A DNA stretch of 55,258 nt, from contig NZ_AUMH01000021.1 in the NCBI RefSeq assembly GCF_000430585.1, positions 1-55,258 of the forward strand, read 5' to 3'. Numbering within the stretch: position 1 is the stretch's first letter; every line of letters begins with the position of its first letter. The notes under the pieces were generated by a model. It saw nothing but the letters and a program-made list of their open reading frames with translations. It searched no databases and was not told the DNA's origin. A program made the translations under genes and the position numbers. Source of the DNA: Alicyclobacillus herbarius DSM 13609. Its GTDB lineage: Bacteria > Bacillota > Bacilli > Alicyclobacillales > Alicyclobacillaceae. Below, piece by piece: positions 1 to 8,765 of this stretch.

Positions 1-5
1 CATCG

Positions 6-172
6 GTTTCCAATCCTCATAGGTACCCTACAAACCCGGCGAGACACCCGCAAAAGGATCAAAGGGGCAGGGGGTTTCCAATCCTCATAGGTACCCTACA
101 AACTCAGCGTCACCCGGAGGACCAGGGCGTCAAAGTTTTTCAGTTTCCAATCCTCATAGGTACCCTACAAAC
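6..172 (-). CRISPR. Leader-proximal end of a type I-B CRISPR array (3 repeats, 2 spacers)
   Basis: Three identical 30-bp repeats lie at 6-35, 74-103 and 143-172, separated by spacers of 38 bp (36-73) and 39 bp (104-142). Read on the minus strand each repeat begins GTTTGTAGGGTACC and ends GATTGGAAAC, the 3' end typical of Cas6-processed type I-B repeats. The leader and cas genes lie to the right, so transcription runs leftward, the repeat at 143-172 is leader-proximal, and the visible spacers should be the most recently acquired. The array continues beyond position 1, so its length is unknown. I cannot identify spacer targets from sequence alone. Confidence 0.97.
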
Positions 173-302
173 CCATTTTGGGCGCAAAACCGCGAAATAT
201 CCTTTATCTACTTCTATACCAAAAGCAGACGTATGTCAAACCTTCCACATACAAACGTACAAAAACGGGATTTTTGCCGCAAGTTGAATCCCGGTTTTGA
301 CG
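173..302 (-). promoter_or_regulatory. CRISPR leader with pre-crRNA promoter
   Basis: The AT-rich stretch between the first repeat and the cas2 terminator is the leader. On the minus strand it holds a consensus -35 TTGACA (234-239) and an extended -10 TGGTATAGA (213-221) with a short 15-bp spacer, placing the start of transcription about 35 nt before the first repeat. An imperfect 12-bp hairpin (261-272 with 287-298, one mismatch) ending in a T run lies upstream and may be a second terminator insulating the array from cas2. Promoter assignment is by motif only. Confidence 0.7.
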
Positions 303-354
303 AAAAAATGTCGTCGATCCCCCGGCCTTTTTGTAGTTAGGGAGATCGACGACA
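303..354 (-). terminator. Rho-independent terminator of the cas operon
   Basis: An 11-bp perfect inverted repeat (309-319 TGTCGTCGATC and 344-354 GATCGACGACA), with a 24-nt interval, is followed on the minus strand by six T residues (303-308). It lies about 80 nt downstream of the cas2 stop codon and should end cas transcription before the CRISPR leader. Confidence 0.75.
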
Positions 355-435
355 CGTCGAGTTACCGTCGAGGAAAGGTCTCAGGCACAAACCCCCTCTT
401 ATGAAGGGGAAGTGTCCACATTGAACAGTTGAACC

Positions 436-699
436 TTAAAGGATCTCATCGAATCCGCCTTTTTCGCGTCCGAGGATAATCCGCTCCGAATATCGGGTCG
501 TACGCAGAATGTAGAAAATGACAGAATCCTCCTCATCGTCAATAATCCGATCGAGCTCGCGTTGTAACCGATACAGGTTAGCTCGGGTGATTTCGCCTTC
601 AAACACGGAGTTTTGAACCCAGGTTAAATACTCGCGGCACTTCTTTAAGACCTTCGTAACACGACGTTCCCCAATGTCATACACCAGTATGACAAACAT
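436..699 (-). CDS. cas2: CRISPR-associated endonuclease Cas2
   Basis: Cas2 forms the Cas1-Cas2 integrase that inserts new spacers next to the leader. The 87-residue protein has the family length and the N-terminal beta strand ending in the conserved Asp8 (LVYDIGERR), the metal-binding residue of Cas2. The ATG at 699 has an AGGTGAT ribosome-binding site nine bases upstream. It is the last gene of the cas operon, directly before the terminator and leader, as usual for type I-B loci. Confidence 0.97.
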   Translation of the reverse strand: MFVILVYDIGERRVTKVLKKCREYLTWVQNSVFEGEITRANLYRLQRELDRIIDDEEDSVIFYILRTTRYSERIILGREKGGFDEIL

Positions 700-765
700 T
701 ATTAGACATCACCTGCGCAATTGCGGACCGTAGCATGGTATGGATTCCCGTGTCGGTGTTGTGCG

Positions 766-1761
766 TCACCATTGCGAGACAAAGGGCCGATACTCAATTC
801 CTTCAACGACATGCTTCTCTATCTTGTAAAGTTCCATGCGAATTAGCGTTCGATAGGAAACTTCCCGTCCGACGCTACGGTGACGAATCGTCGTGTCCAG
901 ACGCTTAGCCCACTCGGTCAGCCATGTCTTGCGACCACTGTCCTTGAGCATGATACCTTGAAGTTTCGTCTCAAAATCACGTTTCGCAATCATGCGCTTT
1001 CCAATCACGGTGAAAATGACCCGATCAACAAGAATCGGCTTGAATATTTCCGCGACGTCCAAATTCAGACTGAATCTACGGAAATTCGTGGTATGGAGAT
1101 ACCCAATGCGAGGGTCTAAATGGGTTTTGTAGGTCTCGCGAAGAACCGTCGAATATAAAACGGCGTTCCCAAAGCTAATGAGTGTATTCAACTCATTGCG
1201 CGGCGGCCTCCGTGTACGACGCTCGAATGTGAAATTCTCGTCTTCCAGAATCGCATCGAACGCTTGATAATAATGTTCTCGGATATTCCCTTCGAGAGCC
1301 ATCAATTGTGGAACTTTTGAAGTCGCTCCGACGCGGTCCAAAAGAGATTCAATCAGCTCCATGCGTTCAGCAACATCTTTGCCTCGGTTGTGATAGTAAC
1401 GTAGAACCGCCAACATGTTCTTTGCTGCACCTTCGACAAAACGACGCGCCAGGTCCATCCGTTTATCTGGATGGAGATAGCTTTCGGCCTGTTTGATTGT
1501 CACATAGCCTGCGTTGAAGTGCTCTCGTGGATAAAACGTTCCCATATAGTAGTCGTACTCCGAGTTAAAAAAGTGCAGAAGGATTTCCTTCTGGGAACAA
1601 AATTCGAGAAGATTTTTGGTGAGTTCTACATTCCCAAACAAGTATATTTCTTGAATATTTTGTACAGGGAGATACCGGTTCCCCTCGGCGCCTTCAAACA
1701 CAAGCGTGTTATCTTTACGGCGCAAACACCCATCTGAAAATAAGTACACACTTCGAGACAT
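766..1761 (-). CDS. cas1: CRISPR-associated integrase Cas1 (type I-B)
   Basis: Cas1 is the catalytic subunit of the spacer integrase. From the ATG at 1761 (GAGGGGAT ribosome-binding site) the protein has 331 residues, normal for the family. A longer reading frame begins at 1830 but its first 23 residues lack a good ribosome site. Conserved catalytic residues are visible: Glu157 in ALEGNI, His223 in GYLHTT, and Asp235/Glu238 in LDVAEIF. The gene lies 29 bases after cas4 and 66 bases before cas2, forming the adaptation module of the operon. Confidence 0.97.
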   Translation of the reverse strand: MSRSVYLFSDGCLRRKDNTLVFEGAEGNRYLPVQNIQEIYLFGNVELTKNLLEFCSQKEILLHFFNSEYDYYMGTFYPREHFNAGYVTIKQAESYLHPDKRMDLARRFVEGAAKNMLAVLRYYHNRGKDVAERMELIESLLDRVGATSKVPQLMALEGNIREHYYQAFDAILEDENFTFERRTRRPPRNELNTLISFGNAVLYSTVLRETYKTHLDPRIGYLHTTNFRRFSLNLDVAEIFKPILVDRVIFTVIGKRMIAKRDFETKLQGIMLKDSGRKTWLTEWAKRLDTTIRHRSVGREVSYRTLIRMELYKIEKHVVEGIEYRPFVSQW

Positions 1762-1790
1762 GGTCCATCCCCTCGTTGGTCTACGGAAAG

Positions 1791-2294
1791 TCACGCCCAG
1801 CAATACTCTGCATATGCGCATCTGCGACAATACGAAATCCGTTCGGGTGCCGGTGGAATGGGTTGACTGAGCGCCCCGCGCAACTCCTGGATGAGTGCTT
1901 TGAGCCGCAACTCCTCCTCTGGCGTAAGCACGACGGCCTCCTTACGTCGCTCTTCGGAGAAAACCAGTTCCCCCATGGCTTCGATTCCCCGCTCCTTCAA
2001 TTCCAGAAGGTAATAAAGCATTTGCATGCGGGCACTCTGGCTGGCTTTCGCACTCTTTTTGACCTCTGTGACAATCAAGGCGCCACCCTCCGTGCGTAGC
2101 AGGTCGACCTTCGATGCCCCAATCTCTACCTCTTTGGCGCCGCGGGCTTGCCGCATTTCATGCAAGACCCGACCGATAACGAGTTGCTCATCGTCCTCGT
2201 CGGGCGTAATTTGGTGTGCCATGAGCCAAGCTTCCCGTGGACAAATGGTGTAATACCAGACGAGCGTGCCCCCAATGCGTAGACCGTCTTCCAT
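1791..2294 (-). CDS. cas4: CRISPR-associated exonuclease Cas4
   Basis: Cas4 is a RecB-family iron-sulfur nuclease that trims prespacers and selects those next to a PAM. The 167-residue protein starts at the ATG at 2294, preceded by GGAGGTGA. One cysteine sits near the N terminus (TICPREAW) and three at the C terminus (CRRCAYAEYC), together forming the Fe-S cluster site. The RecB-like core has His in GRVLHE, Asp in KVDLL and the E-x-K pair in TEVKKS. An in-frame ATG at 2342 exists but abuts the cas3 stop and lacks a comparable ribosome site. Confidence 0.95.
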   Translation of the reverse strand: MEDGLRIGGTLVWYYTICPREAWLMAHQITPDEDDEQLVIGRVLHEMRQARGAKEVEIGASKVDLLRTEGGALIVTEVKKSAKASQSARMQMLYYLLELKERGIEAMGELVFSEERRKEAVVLTPEEELRLKALIQELRGALSQPIPPAPERISYCRRCAYAEYCWA

Positions 2295-2342
2295 CGGTTC
2301 ACCTCCACGGAACCCACCATATTCCACCGAGTTCGGACACAT

Positions 2343-4859
2343 TTATGCGAAAAACAAGTCCGTCGCTCCGTGTATCGCCGCTCGCCCAAACCCAGTCTGC
2401 TCGTCGTAAGCCTCGATGTCTGCCACGCGTTTGATGGCGATTTCATCGACAAAATTTGCTGTGATGGCATGTGCAAGTCGTGGGGGTACATCGACAATAA
2501 ATTGTTGCAACAGGCCTAAAAACCGCTTTCGCTCAACCATCGTGAGTCCTCGCATCCAGGCGAAATCTTTGTAACGTTCATAGATGTCCGCCGCAGAGCC
2601 GAAAGAAAACCTTTCCATGAGCCATTGTACGCGCCCATCGAACCCAGACATCCAAACGTCGTCGCCCCATGGGACAAATACCGGTATCCTCCACCCATCG
2701 TCGGTGAACGGCGCCCATCCGGCAACCTGACTCCATTCCCCTTGAGCCGCCCTTCGCAGCAGTTCCAAGGCGGCCTGTCCATCTCGTCTGCGTAATACGC
2801 GGGCGAAAAAATCATCAATTTCGCGGTACAAAGCGGATTCGGTGCCATCGGCCACTAACGCCATACTCGCATCGGTCTCTTCCCTGACTATCGCGTCTCG
2901 ATAGACATAGGGCCGCGTATCCTGCTTGCCCCCACGGACAAAACGAAACACGTGTATCCGTCCAGGGTCTCGGCTCTCCCCGTGACGATTGACACGTCCC
3001 GCCGCCTGAACGACGGATGGAAAAATAGGGAGGGCGCGGTAGACGACGTCAAAGCTCAGGTCTACGCCCGCCTCCAGCGCTTGGGTGGTCACTATCCAGA
3101 CGCGTTCCCCATGGTCGAGCGCGTCACGAATCTGGGCAATCCGGACGCGCTTGTGAAGAGGCGTCATCAGCCCGTGCAACACGAACAGGCGGGGCTTATT
3201 CGGAAACCCAGCGAGGGCTTCCTGGAGCGACTCCAAAACAACTATCGCGTCCCCGATGGTATTCATCATCACCGCGAGCGAACGCGTGTTTCTTTCCCGA
3301 GAAAAAAGCACCTCTGTGACATCCAGCTCGCTCCATGTCTGCGCCTCATACACGAGACGATAGCGTTGCGGATAGTTCATATCCGGTGGCTCCAAATGCA
3401 CGGGACGAACATCCACTCCGGGCTGTAAAGGGGGTAACGTCGCCGTGGAGAACAGGCACACAGCCCCCATCTTCTTCGTCACCGCCTGCAAAAGCGCGAG
3501 AAATGGAGCCCATACGGCGTGATCGATAATCTGCGGTTCATCGATAAACACAACGGATTTTCTCAGCGCGGGCAGTCGCAGGGTATCCTGCGCCCGAGCA
3601 GGAAACAAGGCGCGGAAAAACTGATTGAACGTGGTTACAACGACCGGGGCCTGCCAGGACTCTAAAAGAAGCAAGACATGCTCATCACCGAATTTCCCAG
3701 GAGGTGTGTCCTCCTCTGCACCAGGACGATGGCGAGCAGTATCCGGTTCGGCCACATTCCTGTCAGGGACCCTCGCGGCGCCATGCGGGCTCGTCTCGGT
3801 CTCCGCATCCGAGAACACGTCTGCCAATGATAATCCGTGATGGACCATCACATCCAGGCCTGTGGCCTCTGCAATCACCTGCGCGGACTGGGACAATAAA
3901 GACAGGTAGGGCGCGACATACACAATGCGCTCACACCGTCGATGCCGCGCTATCTCTAGAGCCACACGTAGGCCAGTCAATGTCTTTCCGTATCCTGTAG
4001 GCACTTTCAACACATACACGGAAGCATCGTTCGATGCCTGATACCGCCTGAGGGCTTCACGGGCAATCTCGGCGCGCAGGCGCTGAACGTTCGTCTCCGC
4101 GCGCACGCGGATGGTCTGTTCGACATGCGCAACCAGGTGGTCCAATGCTGCATCAATTTCCGTTTGTGTCAGCACACGTGGCTGAAGTCCAGCCGCGTCG
4201 AAGCGATCCGCACGGATGAGCGCGGAGGTGTTCAGGCGTAAGCAATCCACGGCCCATTCGGCCGGCTGACGGGAATAGCGTTGGGCCTCATATTCTTCGG
4301 CCCACGTGTCGTACCACCGATACCAAGTTCTGCGACAGCGCGCTGCCCATTGATCGAGATCCGCAGCTTTGAAAGAAAGGGATGCTAGCTCGGGGAATTT
4401 CCCAGCCAGCCCGCTTCGGACGGATGCCAAATCCATCGCGCGCCACTGAAGGGTACGCCCAGACCAAGGAGGCTCATCCCCCGTAAGGTTCCGGAGTCGT
4501 CCATGATGATCCATGATGTCCCGACACAGCCACTGAATGTGCGCCATCCATGCCGGTTCATCATCCGGCCCTGGCTGCCATATCTTCATCAGATGCTCAG
4601 CCACATAGGCAAACAGAACGGCTCCGTAGACCGCGTGTGGGGGCCCCTTGCGCCCACCGGGCTCCCGGATATACCATTGCCACTTCGCATGAGCTTTGCC
4701 GATGTCGTGCAACCACCCGGCCAGGTACGAAAGCCGCTCGAGGGGGGCCCCATCTAACCTCCCCATCCCTTCAGCGACATGATCAAGGTGTGTTACCAGC
4801 GGAAATGTCAGAGCTCCCATCGGTGGACGTGCGATGCATTCGTCAAACGGAATTACCAC
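2343..4859 (-). CDS. cas3: CRISPR-associated helicase-nuclease Cas3 (HD domain fused)
   Basis: Cas3 is recruited by Cascade to degrade target DNA. The 838-residue protein has an N-terminal HD nuclease (His24, HDIGKAH at 51-57, His75, DHH at 117-119) and a superfamily 2 helicase with Walker A PTGYGKT (287-293), Walker B DEPQ (440-443), STAT (471-474) and a C-terminal QAAGRVNRH motif VI. All key residues look intact. Translation probably begins at GTG 4859, inside the end of cas5 (7-nt overlap), with an AGGTGG site upstream, suggesting translational coupling. Confidence 0.96.
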   Translation of the reverse strand: MVIPFDECIARPPMGALTFPLVTHLDHVAEGMGRLDGAPLERLSYLAGWLHDIGKAHAKWQWYIREPGGRKGPPHAVYGAVLFAYVAEHLMKIWQPGPDDEPAWMAHIQWLCRDIMDHHGRLRNLTGDEPPWSGRTLQWRAMDLASVRSGLAGKFPELASLSFKAADLDQWAARCRRTWYRWYDTWAEEYEAQRYSRQPAEWAVDCLRLNTSALIRADRFDAAGLQPRVLTQTEIDAALDHLVAHVEQTIRVRAETNVQRLRAEIAREALRRYQASNDASVYVLKVPTGYGKTLTGLRVALEIARHRRCERIVYVAPYLSLLSQSAQVIAEATGLDVMVHHGLSLADVFSDAETETSPHGAARVPDRNVAEPDTARHRPGAEEDTPPGKFGDEHVLLLLESWQAPVVVTTFNQFFRALFPARAQDTLRLPALRKSVVFIDEPQIIDHAVWAPFLALLQAVTKKMGAVCLFSTATLPPLQPGVDVRPVHLEPPDMNYPQRYRLVYEAQTWSELDVTEVLFSRERNTRSLAVMMNTIGDAIVVLESLQEALAGFPNKPRLFVLHGLMTPLHKRVRIAQIRDALDHGERVWIVTTQALEAGVDLSFDVVYRALPIFPSVVQAAGRVNRHGESRDPGRIHVFRFVRGGKQDTRPYVYRDAIVREETDASMALVADGTESALYREIDDFFARVLRRRDGQAALELLRRAAQGEWSQVAGWAPFTDDGWRIPVFVPWGDDVWMSGFDGRVQWLMERFSFGSAADIYERYKDFAWMRGLTMVERKRFLGLLQQFIVDVPPRLAHAITANFVDEIAIKRVADIEAYDEQTGFGRAAIHGATDLFFA

Positions 4860-5578
4860 AAACAGACCACCTCGTCTTCGAGTTGCACAAAACGCAAGGG
4901 CGGTGACAACGGGCCTTTGGTGGGCGTAAACACGATAGATCCTGCCTGCTTTTCGTAAATTAGGTGAATCGAACCACGAAACTTGCGTTCCCCTAAGTAC
5001 TCATAATGTACACCGCCGATACGGCCGTAGTGCTTTACGGGCCGGGCTACCCCCACATGCTGCATCGGTGTATCAAGCGCGAGCCGGGCAATGGCATGCG
5101 TGGGCACCACGGTACGTGCCACGTACACTTCGTCCGGATGGGGCGTGAACTCGGACAAGTCCCACTCACCCACGTACGTCGGCTTGGTGAGGCAGTAGGC
5201 ACTACCGAGATAGGTATGATAGTGACTGAATCCCTCGCGAATCCGGCGCGCCAGTTCACTCTGCCATGCCCCATGGTAGTAGATTCGATAGGCAGGATTT
5301 ACCACAAGTTCGATGGCGGTCGGACGATTCATCGCTGGGCCGCTCGTCAGGTATCCTTTTCCAAGCATCGACACTTCCTGTACGGACGTTTGTACGGGAG
5401 CCAGCAGCTCAATGCCCGCCCATGCTTCTCCCTCAAACATCTCAAGACCGAGAATGGCCGCCAGCAAGCCGCGCAGCGCCGTGCGCGGGATAAACGGATA
5501 AGACGCGTGCGTCGCGGTTGTATCCGGTCTGCGAAAGTGCGCCATGCTTCCTCGTAAATCGAAGACAAGCACATTCAT
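4853..5578 (-). CDS. cas5: Cascade subunit Cas5 (type I-B)
   Basis: Cas5 caps the 5' handle of the crRNA in the Cascade complex. From ATG 5578 it has 241 residues and opens with a ferredoxin-like beta strand (MNVLVFDLRG) followed by the family-typical YPFIPRTALRGLLAAILG segment. The reading frame is open further upstream to 5866, but that part lies inside cas7 in another frame and has no coding character. It lies 10 bases after cas7 and overlaps cas3 by 7 bases. Confidence 0.93.
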   Translation of the reverse strand: MNVLVFDLRGSMAHFRRPDTTATHASYPFIPRTALRGLLAAILGLEMFEGEAWAGIELLAPVQTSVQEVSMLGKGYLTSGPAMNRPTAIELVVNPAYRIYYHGAWQSELARRIREGFSHYHTYLGSAYCLTKPTYVGEWDLSEFTPHPDEVYVARTVVPTHAIARLALDTPMQHVGVARPVKHYGRIGGVHYEYLGERKFRGSIHLIYEKQAGSIVFTPTKGPLSPPLRFVQLEDEVVCLW

Positions 5579-5588
5579 CGCCGATGCC

Positions 5589-6548
5589 TCACCACAACGG
5601 ACATGTTTCTGCCGGCAGTTCTCCGCGTAAAGCCAAAGACGGATGCACCCACAGGCGTACACGGGCAATTCGATCCTGATACGTGTCCAGCACCTCGCCC
5701 AGCTGCGTGACGTCCAGCGTAACTTCCTGTAGTGAAGTCGGGGGATGAGGCGAACGCCAAGCCTCACGCTCGGGGAGTAGGCGTACATATTCATCCAGAT
5801 ACCCGATGCGGAAAAAGGCATCGCTGTACTCGACGTGGAGCAGGAATAGCGGCTGCTGCAGCCCACGCCCGCGAGCCTGCCGATGCTGGGTACCTTTCCA
5901 AAGCCCCTCCAGGAGCAAATCCGTATCGGCTTCCGACATGCCCGTCTGCTCAGCCAGCTGGGCGTTGATGACGCCCGGCATCAAAAACACAGCGAATGGC
6001 AAAGTGTAGGTCGTCCAAATGGTCCCCTGCTGCTTGCCCTCGGACTCGTCGCTGTCGTTTTTCTTGGTCACATCGGCGCTCGGCATCACAACCGTGCCCT
6101 GGACATAACGTGTTTCAACAGGATGCAAGGAGTGCGCCCAACCAAACTGCACGGGCCCCGTTACTTGAAAGGATTTTTTCGAAACGCTGAACACCGCCCC
6201 GAATACCCGAACATCAAAGGCACTTTGCTTTAACACCACTTCCATGGCACCGCTGCGCCCGGACGCCTCTTGGATGCGGGTAGCCAGACTCCCCCGCCCC
6301 AGCAACTTGCCGTCCTCTGTCTTCTCTTCACGGACAAAGATAAAACGGTCTTTCTCAGGACCCCCATCCGGGTATCGAGCCAACACATAGTCCCGGACAT
6401 CACGCTTGATACTGACGTCGGACAGAGAAATGCGACCATCCTCCTCGTCAAACAGCCGACGGGCATCACTTTCGTTCAGCGGATCGCGATTGGGAATGCC
6501 GTCCTTCACACTCTTGATAAACAACAACTCGCTGCTGCGAACCCCCAT
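5589..6548 (-). CDS. cas7: Cascade backbone subunit Cas7 (Csh2-like)
   Basis: Cas7 polymerises along the crRNA to form the Cascade backbone. The 319-residue protein has the length and content of type I-B Csh2 proteins: the N-terminal SELLFIKSVKDGIPNRDPLN segment, a central RVFGAVFSV strand and FGWAHSLHPVET. A ribosome-binding site AGGGGGT precedes ATG 6548. It sits between cas8b and cas5 as expected for Cascade operons. Family assignment rests on recalled motif resemblance and operon position. Confidence 0.93.
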   Translation of the reverse strand: MGVRSSELLFIKSVKDGIPNRDPLNESDARRLFDEEDGRISLSDVSIKRDVRDYVLARYPDGGPEKDRFIFVREEKTEDGKLLGRGSLATRIQEASGRSGAMEVVLKQSAFDVRVFGAVFSVSKKSFQVTGPVQFGWAHSLHPVETRYVQGTVVMPSADVTKKNDSDESEGKQQGTIWTTYTLPFAVFLMPGVINAQLAEQTGMSEADTDLLLEGLWKGTQHRQARGRGLQQPLFLLHVEYSDAFFRIGYLDEYVRLLPEREAWRSPHPPTSLQEVTLDVTQLGEVLDTYQDRIARVRLWVHPSLALRGELPAETCPLW

Positions 6549-6656
6549 TGTAGCTACCCCCTAAGGTCGTCTTGTCCATATACACCAGAAAACCGCCCAC
6601 ATTTCCAAAACCGTATCGAACAAATGGGTGGAGTCCGGCCGCCAAGGCCAAGCCAA

Positions 6657-8765
6657 TTACCCTTCTTCCCCCGTCTTCAGCTCCCCCTCCTTGCCCTCCT
6701 GCGCCTTTTCCGGACGATGCAGGCAGTATCCCGCCCAAAACGCCGTCAAGAACTCGTCCGGGCGTTTGCTCAGTTCGTCTCGAAATTGCAAGAATCCCGC
6801 CATCACCGTCCCCAGCAACCCCTCGAGGTCCCACACGCCGATGCGGTGCCGAGCCGCCTGCGGTTTTAGCTGCAACAGACCGTGTTTCAACACAACGTCC
6901 GGCGTAATCTGATTCCCAAACGTAATCACACGAGTCTCCAGAAAATCTTTTTCCAACCGCGCGTAATACCGCCTACCAAACTCGCGCATCAAGTAACCTG
7001 CGGCAAACCCCAGTTCCTCATGGTCTTCAAGTGTGGGTGGGGTTTGCCTGGCCGCTTTCAATACCGCCATCAACGACTCCCAATGCCTCATGGTTCGTAT
7101 CTCTCCCCTCTTGACCACTTGTTCCATATACCGTGAAAGAAATAGATCAAAGTAGAGAAAAAACAGGATCTCCTCGCGCAGATCGCCGAGGTGTTGCCTG
7201 TAACGAGCCGTCAAATCCCGCAGCCGGTGCGCGACCAAACGCACGAACGTTTGCCGACTCAAGGGTTCCCCATGCAAGACCGCAGTCAGCGTCGTCCAAA
7301 TGTGCGAAGGCCCGTACGCCCGCGCCAACAGAGCCGGAAGCGATAGAAGCACGTGGCGCAGGCGGTCGACATTGTCCTCCCCTAGCAACTGCTCCCGCCA
7401 CACCTCACTCTCGGCATACGTCTCGTGCGCCAACTCATCCACCGCTGCGGCCACACTCGGCATGACGTCATCGATAACACCGCGCAGATGAATGTCAGCT
7501 CGACTCGGCTCGCCTGAGTAATAGAGGATGGTAAGCCCATAAGGTTGGGTCTCGTCCAAGTCTGGCAACCACATTTCCAATCCCGTAATCGTTTTGAGGT
7601 GCAGGTCTCGCCCCCTCTCCCCCGCGTAGGCAGAACCGGACGCCATGCGTGATAATTTGCGGACAAAAGCGCTGCGGCTCCTCTCGTTGGCGAGGACATC
7701 ATCCAGAAAGGGAAGCGCCAAAACCCCACCATACACCGTTGGTAACTTGTCTCCTCCCGCGCGTCGCCGTTGATTGAGCGCCTTTGCGTTCAACGCGGGA
7801 ACGAACACCTCACGCGCCAAGGAAACCGGCAACCGCTGCGTCAATCGGTCAAACAGGCGGCTTCCATAGGTCAGCGCGCGGTAGCAGCTCGGGCATAACG
7901 CCACCCCATCCACCAGATTCGCATCATCGACGCCCGCCGGAAGCGGAGCCACCCACGTTGTGGTGAACCAGTTCCATGCCTTCGAGTAGGCGGAGAGGAC
8001 CTCGCCGCGCGCGTTGCACACGGAACAGACCGCGTCCGGGCCACTGCGTCTCCCTTTCTCTTCCCCTTCAGCAATCTTCGACTCCCAAAACAAATCGGCG
8101 ATCCGCTCCAGATTCGCGACAATCACTTTGTCTGGATGCAGTTCACTCGCTCGCAAGATCCCTTCGACTCCGGGTCGCGGCATATATCCGGCCGGTTCAT
8201 AGCGATAGAGTCCCTCTGGACTCACCCAGGCAAGAACGAGAAGGCCATTGCACTTACCTCCATCGTCAAACCCTTTGGTCTGGAAGAATTCATAGATGCG
8301 CTGTGCAAGGACGACGGTGTCGATGGGGGGCGCAGATTCTTGCACAAAGTAGCTGGTCCGCTCGATACGTCCTTGTAAATAGCGAGCCACATTGTCGGTC
8401 GACTTTTGAAACCCCTGCACGTTTTTGTCGTAGAACAGGTATGCGGGAATCCCGTATCGTCCCTGCGGAACCACGGGATTTCCCCCTGACGGAATCACAA
8501 ACGGCGCGGTTCGGGCCTTCTCCATGTCCGGTTCTAGAACCTCAACAGTCTTTTTTCCCCGCGCCTCCGAACGCCGAAACACCCACTCGCTGCGACCAAC
8601 CGCAAGCGCACCACCATCGGCATCAATCTCTGCCACCAGAACCCGCTGGAGGAATCCCTTCGCCTCGGGTTCCCCGACATCGGAGACCTGATCGAGAATC
8701 TGTGCGGGTGTCAGCCCCCCTTCCACAAATGGCTTCCCTAAGCGGATGAGCTGTTCAATAAGCAC
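6657..8765 (-). CDS. cas8b: Cascade large subunit Cas8b (Csh1/TM1802-like)
   Basis: Cas8b is the large subunit that recognises the PAM. The roughly 700-residue length, its place between cas6 and cas7, and paired cysteines of a zinc-finger-like element (CSVC followed about 50 residues later by CPSC) fit Csh1-type Cas8b. I prefer the GTG at 8765, which follows AGGGAG, over the ATG at 8786, which lies deeper in cas6 and has no ribosome site. The start overlaps the cas6 end, consistent with coupling. Large subunits diverge quickly, so the subtype label is less certain than the role. Confidence 0.9.
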   Translation of the reverse strand: MLIEQLIRLGKPFVEGGLTPAQILDQVSDVGEPEAKGFLQRVLVAEIDADGGALAVGRSEWVFRRSEARGKKTVEVLEPDMEKARTAPFVIPSGGNPVVPQGRYGIPAYLFYDKNVQGFQKSTDNVARYLQGRIERTSYFVQESAPPIDTVVLAQRIYEFFQTKGFDDGGKCNGLLVLAWVSPEGLYRYEPAGYMPRPGVEGILRASELHPDKVIVANLERIADLFWESKIAEGEEKGRRSGPDAVCSVCNARGEVLSAYSKAWNWFTTTWVAPLPAGVDDANLVDGVALCPSCYRALTYGSRLFDRLTQRLPVSLAREVFVPALNAKALNQRRRAGGDKLPTVYGGVLALPFLDDVLANERSRSAFVRKLSRMASGSAYAGERGRDLHLKTITGLEMWLPDLDETQPYGLTILYYSGEPSRADIHLRGVIDDVMPSVAAAVDELAHETYAESEVWREQLLGEDNVDRLRHVLLSLPALLARAYGPSHIWTTLTAVLHGEPLSRQTFVRLVAHRLRDLTARYRQHLGDLREEILFFLYFDLFLSRYMEQVVKRGEIRTMRHWESLMAVLKAARQTPPTLEDHEELGFAAGYLMREFGRRYYARLEKDFLETRVITFGNQITPDVVLKHGLLQLKPQAARHRIGVWDLEGLLGTVMAGFLQFRDELSKRPDEFLTAFWAGYCLHRPEKAQEGKEGELKTGEEG

